Positions 56,201 to 64,000 of a stretch of 64,000 bases of DNA are shown here, in pieces. Numbering within the stretch: position 1 is the first letter of the stretch; every line of letters begins with the position of its first letter. Origin of the DNA: Axinella damicornis (Eukaryota > Porifera > Demospongiae > Axinellida > Axinellidae); the NCBI GenBank assembly GCA_963931865.1, contig OZ007511.1, positions 3,062,198 through 3,126,197 on the forward strand. The letters run 5' to 3'. Below the pieces are notes generated by a model, which did no database searches, was not told the DNA's origin, and saw only the letters and a program-made list of their open reading frames with translations. A program made the position numbers and the translations under genes.

Positions 56201-59200
56201 CTCCGTGGAAGAAGGCTGCATTGCGCTTTCAAAGCATCCTGAAGAGTAACCTCCATGCAAAGACTGTGACCGAACTGGGTATAAGCCACTACACACTACT
56301 ACGTGCCTGTACTGAGCAGTTATGTAAGTGACCATGCAGACTCACCGAGAATATCAGCGAATGCAGACTTGTCGACCGCACTCAAGTGTTTAGCATCAGG
56401 TAGGAAGTCAATAAAGTGATCGAACCCCATCGAACCCCAGCAATAAGTCAGCGCTAGAGCTGTTACTAGTCTGCTAGTTCCGCATACTTCTTGTATATTA
56501 TTGTGCACTATCCCTATGGAATTTTAATTGTACCACGTGCACACAGACCTTGTCCCACCCCGGGCCCCCCTGCCGGAAACCTCTGTACAGTCGATTGCAG
56601 TTGCGTTTGAACACTGCGTATTGCGTGGATTATCACGGAAACTGTGTTCTGCAAATATGACACTCATGCAAAGTGTCTGCATGGCTTCCAGACTCTTGCG
56701 TATTCAAGGCGTGCCATTTCCGTGAAGCTCCACCCACAGCCTAAAGTTCTTGCCGCACATGGTCACGCAATGCGCAATGTTCAAACGCAACTGCAATCGA
56801 CTGTACATAGTGGTCTTGAACGGATGACGTTTTATGACGGTCGCGGCACGCATCACGTGCGAAACCCTTCCAGGCGGGCCTTCTCCGCGATTTTCGTACT
56901 GCAAGCGACAAAAGCTGTGGTAGAGGCCTGGGAACGAGGCTAGCCATGCGGTACTTTGAAGATTTGTTTGAACACTCTTTTTTTTTTTGTTTTTGTTTTT
57001 TTTAAAGTAAAGAGCTATTCTGGCTTATTGAATGTATGATGGGCTATCTGAGTGTGAATAGCTAGGTGGAGTGAGCAGGAATGTTTGTGGGTCTGCTGAA
57101 GTGGCCGAAGAACAGCCTGGAAAGTGAACAGCATCTGACAGCTCCCTGGCCAAGGTACTCTAGAGAGTTGACCTTTCGGCATTACAGGCCCCGCCCATTT
57201 TCGTGTTAGGGCGAATTTGGCTGGTTTGGTAGCTGGACTGGGCTGGTGAGAGGGAGTAGATGTGTGGCCAAAACTCTGTAACCGAGAGGTGAACGTGGAA
57301 AAGCATCCCTAGTTTTGCAGGGGGTAGGTTGACCTTTTGGAAACTGGCCTTGGCTTGAGTCGGTTTTAGTTGGTGTGCGTGGAATTTTTTTTGAAAGCCT
57401 AGGGTAGCCAAACCTCTGTTTTTGAGGGTGGCAGTGAGTTTTGGGCTGTAGCCTGCAAGTGAGGAGAGTAGGTGGTAAATCCATCCGTAGTTTTTGGGCC
57501 TGTTTTGTGTGTGTATTGATGATGGGGTCAGAGTGTGGGTGGGGCCTTGGAGAGGGTCCAAATTTTCAGTTTCGTAGAGGGCCTTAAAATTGAGTTTTAG
57601 GGCATTTTCAAGCAGAGGGAGCAGTTTGATGCAAAGTATTGTTGAAACTTGTGTACGCTTTGATGCTGCCCATTTATCCATCAACTTGGTTTCGGAGATC
57701 GCGGTACCCATGTTTACTACCTTAATTTGAATGGCTGTATTATGGAAGAAAACATTGCTCTAGCAACTGCAGTCTGTGGGTTCAGCACGCACCACTTTCG
57801 TAGGTGTTCCTTTCCCACAGCATTCGCTCCTCAGGGGCCAGACTTGGTAAGGCATTATTCATGGCTGCCTTAGAGGAATGCCGTCGAAATGGCACTAATT
57901 CATTAGCGGCATTGTATATATACATTTGGGTGGGCGTTTCAGTGGAAATAAACAAACCTAGTAATGTAGGTACCATTACATTTCAATTTCTAGAATGCAG
58001 ACAATGTGTATATTTGGTCTGTTGAGCATGCTTTAGTGTGTACTTCTTCGTACTAATTTATATTCACTGTAATTAGTTACCTGTGGTATCATTGATTCGA
58101 ACAGATGTATCCTGGAAGAAAACATTCCCTGCAACAGTAACTGCATTCTGTGTAGCCCATGTGGGTTCTAGTCTCAGCTCTAGCACTTCAGTGCCTTCCA
58201 AGGCAATGTAATCAGCTGGAAAGGTGATAAGTACTTCTGAGGTCAGCGCGGCTGGACATTCCTTATCAAGCTGAATCAGTGTATTACAAGCTGTGGTGCT
58301 GTAGTCATTCGATTCTGTCAATGAAAACACAGGAACATTGATAACCTTATCAGCTGGAGCTATAAAATTTCATCCACACTTAGAGATTTTCCTGTCCACA
58401 CTGACATCACTAAACTAACTGGGGATTTCTTTTCCCCAAGACAGCACATTTCCATGCGTTCAGCGCACACCACCTTCGTAGGCACTCCTCTCCCGCAGCA
58501 TTTGCTCCTCAGCGGCCAAACTTGGTGGGGCTAGCACACATGGAGAGCCCCCTCTGGCAATACTGTTAATGATATTCATCACCACCCACAAGCCCAGCAA
58601 ATGGAGATCAAAGCGGATGTCAGCGCCCAGGATCTTCCTAAACTTGAACCAGATCTAACTGCTGGCACATCATACACCATCATTCTGCATGTTTTCTTGA
58701 GGACCTGTCTGAGGCCACCGGTATAGGGTCAGTGAAACACCATGGGGGCTGTGCCTTCCCCACATGCCAAAGGGGATCCCCCCAAGGTTTTACAGTTTGG
58801 TGGGAAGTGAGTGCCAAATACTGACCAATTTTTTCCCACAAAGTTGCCCCTAAGCCTTCTGAAGCCTGTTAAGGACATTTTCTGGACTGACAAGAAGCCC
58901 TACAAGTATACATAGGGTCTAAATGATGCACATTGGCGTCAATTACTTAAACAATGCTTAGCTAACTAGCAGAATGTATAACATTGTGGGGCGAGCCTGA
59001 GCGAGTGCATGCATATGCAGAATGCATTTCACTCATTTGAACGTAGCTAACTCAACCTCAGGCTGTAGAATTGCAGCACAAGAACTGTATGGACAGTACA
59101 TGATGATCATGTATACATGCGGCACGAGCAGACAGTGAAAGCACTCTCGCTGTCTTCTTTCGCAATGCAGTAGCTCCCATGACCAGGGGCGTCGGAAGCA

Positions 59201-62200
59201 ATTTAGTGTTGGTGCGGCGATGGTTTGCGCGCGGAGCGCGCGCGAAATTTTTTACGTTCATTAATTATTCATGAACAGTCGCGCACGTATTGCGGGGTAT
59301 AGCTGGGATTCGTAGACTTGTTGCTGTAGTGACTGTAGCCATTGAAGAGCAGAGGTTTACGAGTCAGTGACTTCAACACAGTGAGCAACCGTGCAGCCGC
59401 GAGTCGCGATCAGTGAACTTGCAGCTAGCTAGCTTGATCAGTCAGAAGTTGCACTTTCGCAGTCTTCTTTGCTGTGCGGTAGCGCGTATCGCTATATCCA
59501 TTGAAGAGGTAGACTCATGAGTGGACTCCGTCCCTGTTGTATAGCCATCCAAGGAGTACACGGTTGACGATTTGTGCTTCTCAGTCGTTGAGTGCTTCGT
59601 TGTTGAGCGAGCACGTGTGAATTATCATGACGCAAGGAACTTTCGCAGAAGCGTTTATTTATGGTACGACATACGATACAGACATACAGACATACAGACA
59701 TGGTTTCCGTTTTACACGTCTACATGTATGTGGGGCTCGCTCACCAACTACTTTGCAGTCTTCCTTTAGAAGATGACTCTTGAACAACTAGTATAATGGA
59801 CAGATGATTGTAGAACGCACGCATGAACAGTATCCACAACTAGTATTGCGTAGTCTAGACTGGCTCTCATAATCTGTGTCCATCACTCACCAGTAGTCTC
59901 ATCCCAGCACCAGAGAGTGAGGTCAACAGTATTAACTCGAAATCGTGCATCTTCATCCAGTGTATTTCCTTTGATGTCCATCCTAACCACAAGAGTCTCT
60001 TGCGCTGCTCCTTCATCCACTGACACCACAGTCCTTTCAAAGCCATGAACTGAGAATACAACATACGTACATCCTGTAATCTCAATGTTGACGGGAGGTT
60101 CTAAACACTGCTTAAAATGCTACAATATAGCAGATGTACATATTACACCAGGCCAGTAACACATATCCATAATGTAGACCATGTGCTCCAGCAGACCAGT
60201 ACTTACCTACAAGATATTGTTTTGCTTAATTGTATTCATGTAGCTAAAACATAACGGACAGATATACATAAATACATGAATAAAATTAATACACAAAATA
60301 AATACATACAAGCACAACGCGAGACTAAAACTTCTTGCTCACACACGATTATGCACCTGGCATTCGGCATTAAGTGCTTTGATCCTTGGGTTTCTGCTCC
60401 TCATACCACCTCTCACATTTCACTCATTCTGGTGTTAACCATAAATACTGGCCTTTTAGTAATAGACAGTTTTCCACGTGATGTCACTTCCTGTGTACTA
60501 ATTAATCAACATTGCTGGATTGCCCTGAGTTTCACCTAGACTAAACTGTAGGAGCTACTGAGATCATATCTCAAGTTTGAGTGCATTAGCATGTTCTGTT
60601 CTAGAGTGATGTACCAGTGAAGTTTGTCCATTTATAATAGAGAAGGTATTAGGCCCCCCCCCCCCCATGGCAATTTGTATGGGAAATGGACAAATTTCAT
60701 TGGCTCATAACTCTGGAACACAACAGGCTAATGCACTCAAACTTGAGCAAGTAGCTCATACAGTACTTATTCAGTGCAATCCAACAATGTTGATTAATTA
60801 GCTCACAGGAAGTGACATTAGAGGAAAGCGTTCCATTGCGTTAATTCACCAACCCAACCTAACTACAATGCTTCCCAGATACATTGACCATAACGAGAGA
60901 TAACTATAACTCTACTAACTCTATATAAATATAAACCCATTTAAAACATAAACCAACTTGAACGTGGTTAGCTATACTAAAACAGCACTGACTAGACATG
61001 GAACAGAATATCATGTTTCCTAGCCAAAGTGCTCCTGAAAACACTGCAAATGGAAATATAGTTACATGCTTTCAGCGTCAAACATGGAAACTTCAGTGAA
61101 TATTATCTCACTAATAACGTTAACTACTAATAATCATCTCAACTCTGAAACTGCTTCATAGCTCTGTTCAATGATTACAACAAGGCTGGTTCTGACCTAG
61201 CCTCGTTCCAGGCCGTGGCAACTTCTGCGAATTCATACTGTTTACGGTCACGGCATTTCCATACCTCATTCAAGCAGTGCAGTCCATGTGATACTTCTCA
61301 TATTTCCACCAACTGAAAACGGTCCTTTCACATTCATGGAAGCAACTGTTTGCTGCAGGTTCTGCGACGGAAGGCAAGCAGAAGAGGAACGAACCAAAAG
61401 TCGTCATGCAGAGCACCTACACTAGCGCGATCGAGTGATCAGCTGTGGTGATGAATGGGCGTGACTGCGACATTTCAACGTATGGTGTAATTCAGTTTAC
61501 TGTTGTCATGTACAACGTTCTGAAATTTGATTGGTTCTGCCAACTCTCTGGCAGCGGAAGTAACAGTTTGAATTCGCGTAAGTTGCCAGGCCGTTTCTCC
61601 TACACAGCCTGGGAACGAGGCTGGTTCTGACCATGATATTCATCACTGTAAATAACTACTTACCGATACACTGCACACACTGCCCTGAGATCCGAAACCA
61701 GAAGCCGTCTCCAAGGCAGCAGTCCTGAACAGTGCTCACACCAGCCACAATATTCCCTCCACAGTTAGCTGCAGCATTGTCATAACATGTCTGGAACTGT
61801 GCAGTGCCTGAGAGGAAAACGGCACAGTTACACTCTACTGTACATGTTGCTTTATTTATTGTTATCTATTAGATTTCTGTTCATGTGTGTGTGTGTCACT
61901 GTGTGAAATTAAATCACTTTTAGGAAGTCAGGTAGGAAGTTCTCAAATGCATCACAGTTGTGGATAAATCATTGTACTCCTGAGAGGACACTGGTGATTG
62001 GTCAGTGGGGAGGTACACCTATTTTACCTACATGTATATACCTGACCGGACTAGCAACTGTGCGCACAAACAACCACAACAGTAGTACCCCAGATATATA
62101 GCAGGTGTGTCACGGTCAGCAGGGAGGCACAAACCATGACAGTTTTTGCTGATGTGACTCTTAACTTCCGACTTGTAATCAGTCCAGTAATCACACAAGG

Positions 62201-63735
62201 CTTAAACTTATCGTTCTGTCTGGCTATAAACATGTACCTTATGTTAACAAGAAAGAGTTGCTAGCTTGATGTGAGCAAACAGCAGCAACATGTTTACTGG
62301 TTACGTAGCTAATGACTGTGATCTTTTGCTTCATGAATCAGAGCTATAGTAAATGACTGGATCCAACTACTTCCTGCAGCATCAATTAACATAGCCTCGT
62401 TCCCAGGCCTACCCTGTTCTTTCTGTTCTTCGGTTTGTGTTGACAATAATACACAGATGTGGAAGAGCTGCTCTTCCGCATCCGTTAACACAAACCGAAG
62501 AACAGAAAAAACGGGGTAGGCCTGGGAATGAGGCTAGTATCAACATCAGTTTGTTGCTGCAAACAACCAGCAATAGGACTTAGACTGAAATTCTACTGAC
62601 TGTCTACCTGGAATGCACCCCCCCCCCCCAGATACCTATATATGGGTCCAGAAACCAATTGCCATTTTGTCTTGCCGAGACACGGTGCTGGATGTGTGGT
62701 CGTACGTACGTCTCATTCGCAATGCGCATGCGCAAGTGCAGCAACCCGCTCCTCACTCTCAATAGGGTGTCAAACATATTTATAGTCTTTAAATAAATCG
62801 TCAAAAGTGATTATGGGTTTTGCTACGATTTAGCCTCGTTCCCAGGCCTACCCCGTTTTTTCTGTTCTTCGGTTTCCGTTGACAATAATACACATCCATG
62901 TATTATTCTCAACGGAAACCGAAGAACAGAAAGAACGGGGTAGGCCTGGGAACGAGGCTATTGCTACATGAGGTGACCTTCCACAAGCTGAAGGTCAATT
63001 GGACACTCAGTGGCTGGGGATGATCTTGCTCCCCTGATAGACATAATAGAAGCTCTGAGGAGTGTGAAGCTAAGTCCGCATCGTATCCAGTTACTTGTCT
63101 ACTCATGAACCTAATTACCATGCTATGAAATCAGACTATGAATACTCATCATCCATACACAGTGTGCTGTTCAGCATACACTCAGCCATCCCAAGTACAT
63201 GCATGACTGTAACTACATCCACTCAGCTCTAGCTAGCTAGATAGATAAGAATCGGCCCTGAACAAGGTGTTGTCTCCATTTATGAATTAAAATGGCCCAC
63301 CAGGCTCTGACTAAACATCAAGCACAGACACGACCATGCTGCTTTCACCCTTTGGGTGAACATTCCACCTCTCCCTGACCCACCCTTGGTGCTCACACAG
63401 ACCTTCCAAGGATATTGACGCTGACTTAAGCTGAAAGTCTCATAGCTAACAGGTTTTGAAGTCGATTGTCGATCATAAAAGCTGCCATGTCCTCTGCATG
63501 ATTCTAAGCTGATACCAAGTCGTGTCGAGACACATCAAGTCTTTTTAAAGACTCACTTGTTAAAGCAGTAATCCCAGGCAGTACTCACAGGTGATTTTCT
63601 TCAAATGAAAATTATTATAATAGTTGATAGGTGCAAATGGCTAGCTAGTAGCTGTAATTGCATAGTTTCCTTACCAGGTGCTAGTTGAACCATGGCAGTA
63701 AGAACCACCAGCCACACAGCCACACGACCACCCAT
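43687..63735 (-). CDS. Calx-beta gene C: secreted SP - six-Cys module - 5 Calx-beta (complete)
   Basis: Exons in transcript order: 63735-63675, 61807-61664, 60049-59891, 58314-58081, 53669-53442, 53145-52942, 52547-52122, 51412-51257, 51189-50917, 44201-44052, 43904-43687. All introns are phase 1; the joined frame is 2253 bases (750 residues plus stop). It has Calx-beta 1 to 4 and 6 of the gene B series, without number 5. The intron between 50917 and 44201 contains the Gmr1-like LTR element in the same orientation. The intron between 58081 and 53669 contains a relic of a second Calx-beta 1b exon split by a 3.8-kb element. Frame integrity suggests the gene still works despite these insertions. 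Confidence 0.8.
44491..44940. repeat. Tandem repeat of about 190-200 bp, 2.3 copies
   Basis: Units start at TCTCTAC near 44491, 44693 and 44878, with shared landmarks (GAATGTAGCAGAACCACT, GCATCTATGCAAAGACTAGG). No coding potential. Confidence 0.8.
45234..45547 (-). repeat. 3' LTR
   Basis: 314 bp including a G23 tract (45313-45335). A purine-rich tract on the minus strand (45548-45565) directly precedes it, the expected polypurine primer site. Confidence 0.9.
45574..46593 (-). CDS. Reverse transcriptase (second half) and RNase H of the Gmr1-like element
   Basis: The frame enters the RT just after the SRG segment that ends the upstream frame, so the N-terminal 14 residues up to about 46555 are not native. 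It contains the catalytic YIDD box (near 46390), the LGLTGYYRKFIPNYAEIA thumb region and an RNase H with QTDASNRGVGAVL. It ends just before the polypurine tract. The native enzyme would be continuous with the frame at 46532-50014; a single small length change near 46545-46562 separates them. Confidence 0.85.
   Translation of the reverse strand: MLAISQHLTCPEVYWQVPMSEKSRPLTSFVTPYGLYQFRVMPFGLNGAPATFQRLMDQVTRGLEGFCAAYIDDVVIYSTSWKEHLTHVRTVLGRLRQAGLTAKPRKCQFGMSECAYLGHVVGGGKVKPLPSKIEAVLSYPVPETKKQVRTFLGLTGYYRKFIPNYAEIAASLTDLTKKLAPNQVVWTSGCGAAFTRLKELLCSKPVLNAPDFDRQFVLQTDASNRGVGAVLTQVDDAGDEHPIAYYSRKLLQREERYSVVEKECLAIRLGVQAFRVYLLGREFTILTDHRCLEWLDRLKYDNARLTRWSLSLQPYRFTVQHRAGVLNGNADALSRSSVN
46532..50014 (-). 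CDS. Gag-protease-integrase-RT (first half) of the Gmr1-like element
   Basis: 1160 codons. Residues 1-270: gag with an Arg/Glu-rich coiled coil. About 277-330: two CX2CX4HX4C zinc knuckles (CFDCKQAGHVARDC, CFNCGQKGHLSFKC). About 367: aspartic protease LLDTGHS. About 620-665: HHCC zinc-binding part of integrase. About 700-800: DDE core (MDIVGPL, LTDQGTNF, VERFNH). About 933-970: GPY/F-type module. About 1020-1150: start of reverse transcriptase (VDFRRLNKSTH). The final residues after SRG are out of frame. Gag and pol share one frame. Confidence 0.9.
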   Translation of the reverse strand: MTTRSGRSYRRSEDRDMADGEGGGGPAAAGIGDMIKLLIEDRQRREEEYGAERLRREAEMDRRAEDMARQIEMLTRLVGERDRTASPTVERDKVKLSKLCDSDDIEAYLKTFERMMVAYDIPRARWVFKLAPQLSGKAQKAYTALSAEEATDYAKVKEGILARYDINLETYRRRLREATKKPDETFRQLATRILDLTNQWTRDCKTLAELRELIATEQVLRALPEGVRVWVHERKPKTAAEAGQLAEDYLQARRPLQGSKRVETSSQRADVEAVRRCFDCKQAGHVARDCPKRQPWGKADGTIQKARSELKCFNCGQKGHLSFKCPAKALCCRGMEGCVVEKGSCNLGLEVCRTGVVEGTPVSDILLDTGHSRTLVRRDLVPTENLKEEQVAIRCACGGTVSYPLAGVHIEVGGRQFSVEAGASDSLPTAVLLGTDVPEMGALLQGSRQGSSDLEGQPRADQALAVETRAQAQQRERREAVEKVKEMTSSAKCNPVEVKELPQGDPDDGEEEGFDFDEELFEGGRERQRMTRKQKRGQKQLYARKEQIQAGGYPEVGMSVEELKALQQEDPTLEGARKLAGGSDGCRKGFFYRNGLLYRDWKPKEGDREKGPVEQLVLPLACRGVVMKVAHKIPLAGHLGKNKTTNRVLQRFYWPTVYRDIAGYCRSCGECQKCPSRRVQKVPLVPLPVMTVPFDRVAMDIVGPLPRSQSGNRYILVFCDYGTRYPEAIPLRNIDAEHVAEELVKLFSRVGIPSEILTDQGTNFMSKLLAEVYRLLSVKAIRTSPYHPQTDGLVERFNHTLKTMLKKAATDEGKDWDRLLPYLLFAYREVPQASTGFSPFELLYGRQVRGPLDVLKEAWEGDNQSEESVVSYVLLVRERLERMAELVQENLARSQKQQKVWYDRNARSREFQPGDQVLVLLPSSTNKLIAQWQGPYGVVRRLGKVNYEVEMKDKRKKKKIMHVNMLRKWHAPTDMAYLSLGMVEDSEDLEDSEGSEELVDWDGDPTGEVEERPVIGENLDSQQRAELEELLEESQDVLQSEPGRTSWTEHHIDVEGARPVRQSPYRIPYAHREMVQKELAEMEEKGVIEPSTSDWASPVVLVGKKDGTMRLCVDFRRLNKSTHLDAYPMPRVDELIDRLGNARYITTLDLSRGILAGPYV
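50015..50082 (-). promoter_or_regulatory. Leader with primer-binding site
   Basis: Two bases after the 5' LTR the minus strand reads TGGTGGCAGCGGTGGGA, starting TGG as expected for pairing with a tRNA 3' CCA end. I do not assign the tRNA. Confidence 0.6.
50083..50398 (-). repeat. 5' LTR
   Basis: 316 bp with a G25 tract (50162-50186). Promoter and transcription start should lie here. Confidence 0.9.
50917..51412 (-). CDS. Gene C Calx-beta 4 (exons 51412-51257 and 51189-50917)
   Basis: The second exon is 9 bp longer than in A and B (273 against 264). Acidic turn YEDEVPEGVEEL. Donor GTAAGT. Confidence 0.75.
51413..52121. other. Gene C intron, dispersed repeats only
   Basis: Contains 51478-51560, related to the 10655-10910 repeats, and a stretch near 51700-52020 with phrases shared with 29790-29870 (GTAGTCAGAATCTT and CCAGGAGTGTAAT types). 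Confidence 0.5.
52122..52547 (-). CDS. Gene C Calx-beta 3, single 426-bp exon
   Basis: Same exon length as A and B; acidic turn FEDLIPENTEIF; Cys pair conserved. The middle (near 52300-52400) is the most diverged part. Confidence 0.8.
52756..52834. repeat. Hairpin next to gene C Calx-beta 2
   Basis: Inverted arms CAGTGAGAGGCTGTGGATCC and its near reverse complement around about 30 bases. Gene B keeps one arm at about 32165-32190. Confidence 0.75.
52942..53669 (-). CDS. Gene C Calx-beta 2 (exons 53669-53442 and 53145-52942)
   Basis: Exon lengths 228 and 204; turn IVDDEINEAEEEFVVVLG. Acceptors TTTTTCAG and TGCAG. Confidence 0.75.
53762..53793. repeat. CCA trinucleotide repeat
   Basis: About nine CCA units at the position where genes A and B have pure C tracts. 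Confidence 0.85.
53937..57721. mobile_element. 3.8-kb unclassified element flanked by TTAA
   Basis: TTAA at 53933-53936 and 57722-57725 flanks ends GGTAGGAAGCACG and, inverted, GGTAGTAAACATG (10 of 13 match). The insertion point is fixed by the interrupted exon. TTAA duplication suggests piggyBac-type integration, but the ends are not CCC-type and no transposase is visible. It contains a C tract (54767-54784), inverted arms at 56584-56626 and 56763-56802, and a TAGCCTCGTTCCCAGGCC-type end at 56920-56943, so it may be a nest of elements. Confidence 0.6.
57160..57711 (-). CDS. 183-codon frame inside the TTAA element, unknown
   Basis: Starts within ten bases of the element's right end. It is Leu/Lys/Pro/Thr-rich, with no motif I recognise. 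Its position at the terminus and its length make it worth noting; it may be an exon of a transposon protein or chance. Confidence 0.3.
   Translation of the reverse strand: MGTAISETKLMDKWAASKRTQVSTILCIKLLPLLENALKLNFKALYETENLDPLQGPTHTLTPSSIHTQNRPKNYGWIYHLLSSLAGYSPKLTATLKNRGLATLGFQKKFHAHQLKPTQAKASFQKVNLPPAKLGMLFHVHLSVTEFWPHIYSLSPAQSSYQTSQIRPNTKMGGACNAERSTL
58081..58314 (-). CDS. Gene C Calx-beta 1b exon
   Basis: 234 bp, phase 1-1, acidic turn ALEGTEVLELRLEP, GTAACT donor. Intact copy used in the gene model. Confidence 0.75.
58315..59890. other. Gene C intron with inverted TTAA-MITE relative
   Basis: About 58430-58945 is a diverged, inverted copy of the 28488-29104 element. The remainder (58950-59880) shows no gene; 59215-59260 is GC-rich (GCGCGCGGAGCGCGCGCG). 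Confidence 0.5.
59891..60049 (-). CDS. Gene C Calx-beta 1a exon
   Basis: 159 bp, phase 1-1, encodes FERTVVSVDEGAAQETLVV as in A and B. Donor GTGAGT. Confidence 0.75.
60481..60818. repeat. Foldback element, about 150-bp arms
   Basis: Starts ATGTCACTTCCTGTG and ends with the reverse complement. The arms match inwards to a short C tract at 60656-60666. Confidence 0.75.
61198..61618. mobile_element. 421-bp element of the TAGCCTCGTTCC family
   Basis: Flanked by GGCTGGTTCTGACC at 61184-61197 and 61619-61632. Genes A (17355-17368) and B (37190-37203) have a single copy and no insert. Part of the 14 bp may belong to the element end (GAGGCT), so the true duplication is about 10-14 bp. Confidence 0.8.
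61664..61807 (-). CDS. Gene C six-cysteine module exon
   Basis: 144 bp, phase 1-1, all six Cys kept, including the DCC pair. Donor GTAAGT. Confidence 0.65.
62392..62536. mobile_element. Foldback element, TAGCCTCGTTCCCAGGCC family
   Basis: Near-perfect arms of about 60 bp around a short loop. Confidence 0.85.
62831..62960. mobile_element. Foldback element, TAGCCTCGTTCCCAGGCC family
   Basis: Near-perfect arms; flanks TTGCTACGATT and TTGCTACATGA suggest a decayed duplication of about 10 bp. Sister of 62392-62536. Confidence 0.85.
63675..63735 (-). CDS. Gene C first coding exon: signal peptide
   Basis: ATG at 63735, core VAVWLVVLTAMV, donor GTAAGG, phase 1. Confidence 0.75.
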
Positions 63736-63827
63736 CAGGAAAATCACTGCCACTTCACCGTAAGAGAAGTCAACAACCCTGTTGAGTTAAGATAATGATA
63801 ATTCATGCACCAAAATGACTTTTAATG

Positions 63828-63844
63828 CATATAGATAAGTCAAC
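63828..63844 (-). promoter_or_regulatory. Conserved upstream block of gene C
   Basis: Matches the gene A block at 19299-19316 with one difference, about 95 bp upstream of the start codon. Confidence 0.35.
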
Positions 63845-64000
63845 ATCTTCCAGGAAGTGTTTGTTGTGTATAGAAACTTGGAAGTAGTTACATATAAACG
63901 CATACCGTGTATGGTTCTGGCGGTCACTGTGCTAATAGCTATAGCTCACTGCAAAAACAAAGTATAGTTACTTTGACTGCTTGGTGGTTACTATAGCTGC

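Larger units (their letters stand above)
53914..57781 (-). pseudogene. Relic Calx-beta 1b exon split by an insertion
   Basis: 57781-57722 and 53936-53922 together resemble the 3' third of the 58081-58314 exon (ATGGAAGAAAACATTG phrase and the GTATCATT end). The donor AGTTAC side is kept near 53917. The rest is missing, and the relic begins where a dispersed repeat starts (57782). Confidence 0.55.

Noticed and set aside
62392..62536. Tc1/mariner origin (TA at both ends of the hairpin)
   Set aside because: The related insert at 61198-61618 shows a longer duplication by filled/empty comparison, so TA-only duplication is unlikely.
6804..63735. Straight identification of the cluster as known sponge aggregation factor genes
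   Set aside because: Calx-beta repeats and tandem arrangement fit, but no Wreath or VWD domain is seen and the six-Cys module is not part of the described architecture I know; kept as a hypothesis only.

Overview
The window is eukaryotic. It has split genes with GT-AG introns, no operons, several retrotransposon classes and many short inverted-repeat elements. The host genes encode secreted extracellular-matrix-like proteins: a signal peptide, a six-cysteine TB/properdin-N-terminus-like module, and then Calx-beta domains. Tandem Calx-beta genes with this flavour, Gmr1-type and DIRS-type retroelements, and a compact intron-rich genome fit a sponge (probably a demosponge) best. The species call is inference; another marine invertebrate is possible. 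Homopolymer G/C tracts of 20 to 41 bases suggest a long-read assembly.

Layout. 184-5638 (minus): a DIRS/Ngaro-like tyrosine-recombinase retrotransposon (gag, RT-RNase H, YR). Its gag is apparently split by an intron packed with CTG/CAG repeats. 6804-19217 (minus): Calx-beta gene A, 5' part with four Calx-beta domains. 20945-22852 (minus): a decayed gene with signal peptide, six-cysteine module and IgGFc-binding-like domain. 23864-40669 (minus): Calx-beta gene B, complete, six domains. 40884-41872 (plus): a rearranged fragment of a second IgGFc-binding-like gene, head-to-head with gene B. 41948-41996 (minus): an orphan first exon. 43687-63735 (minus): Calx-beta gene C, complete, five domains. 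A young Gmr1-like Ty3/gypsy element (45234-50398) sits in one of its introns, and an unclassified 3.8-kb TTAA-flanked element (53937-57721) sits inside a relic exon.

The three Calx-beta genes are one segmental duplication unit of roughly 20 kb repeated in tandem. Every exon boundary I reconstructed is phase 1, so every internal exon is a symmetric 1-1 cassette. Calx-beta domains are coded as exon pairs, except the third, which is a single 426-bp exon in all three genes. Joining exons at consensus splice sites gives open frames of 876 codons including the stop (B) and 751 codons including the stop (C). The products are predicted to be secreted with no membrane anchor. By analogy with the Calx-beta-bearing aggregation factor family of sponges, a role in cell adhesion or self-recognition is plausible, but no Wreath or VWD domain is visible, so this is only a hypothesis. 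Because the duplicates share introns, several transposon insertions can be read as filled versus empty sites, which gives their target duplications directly.
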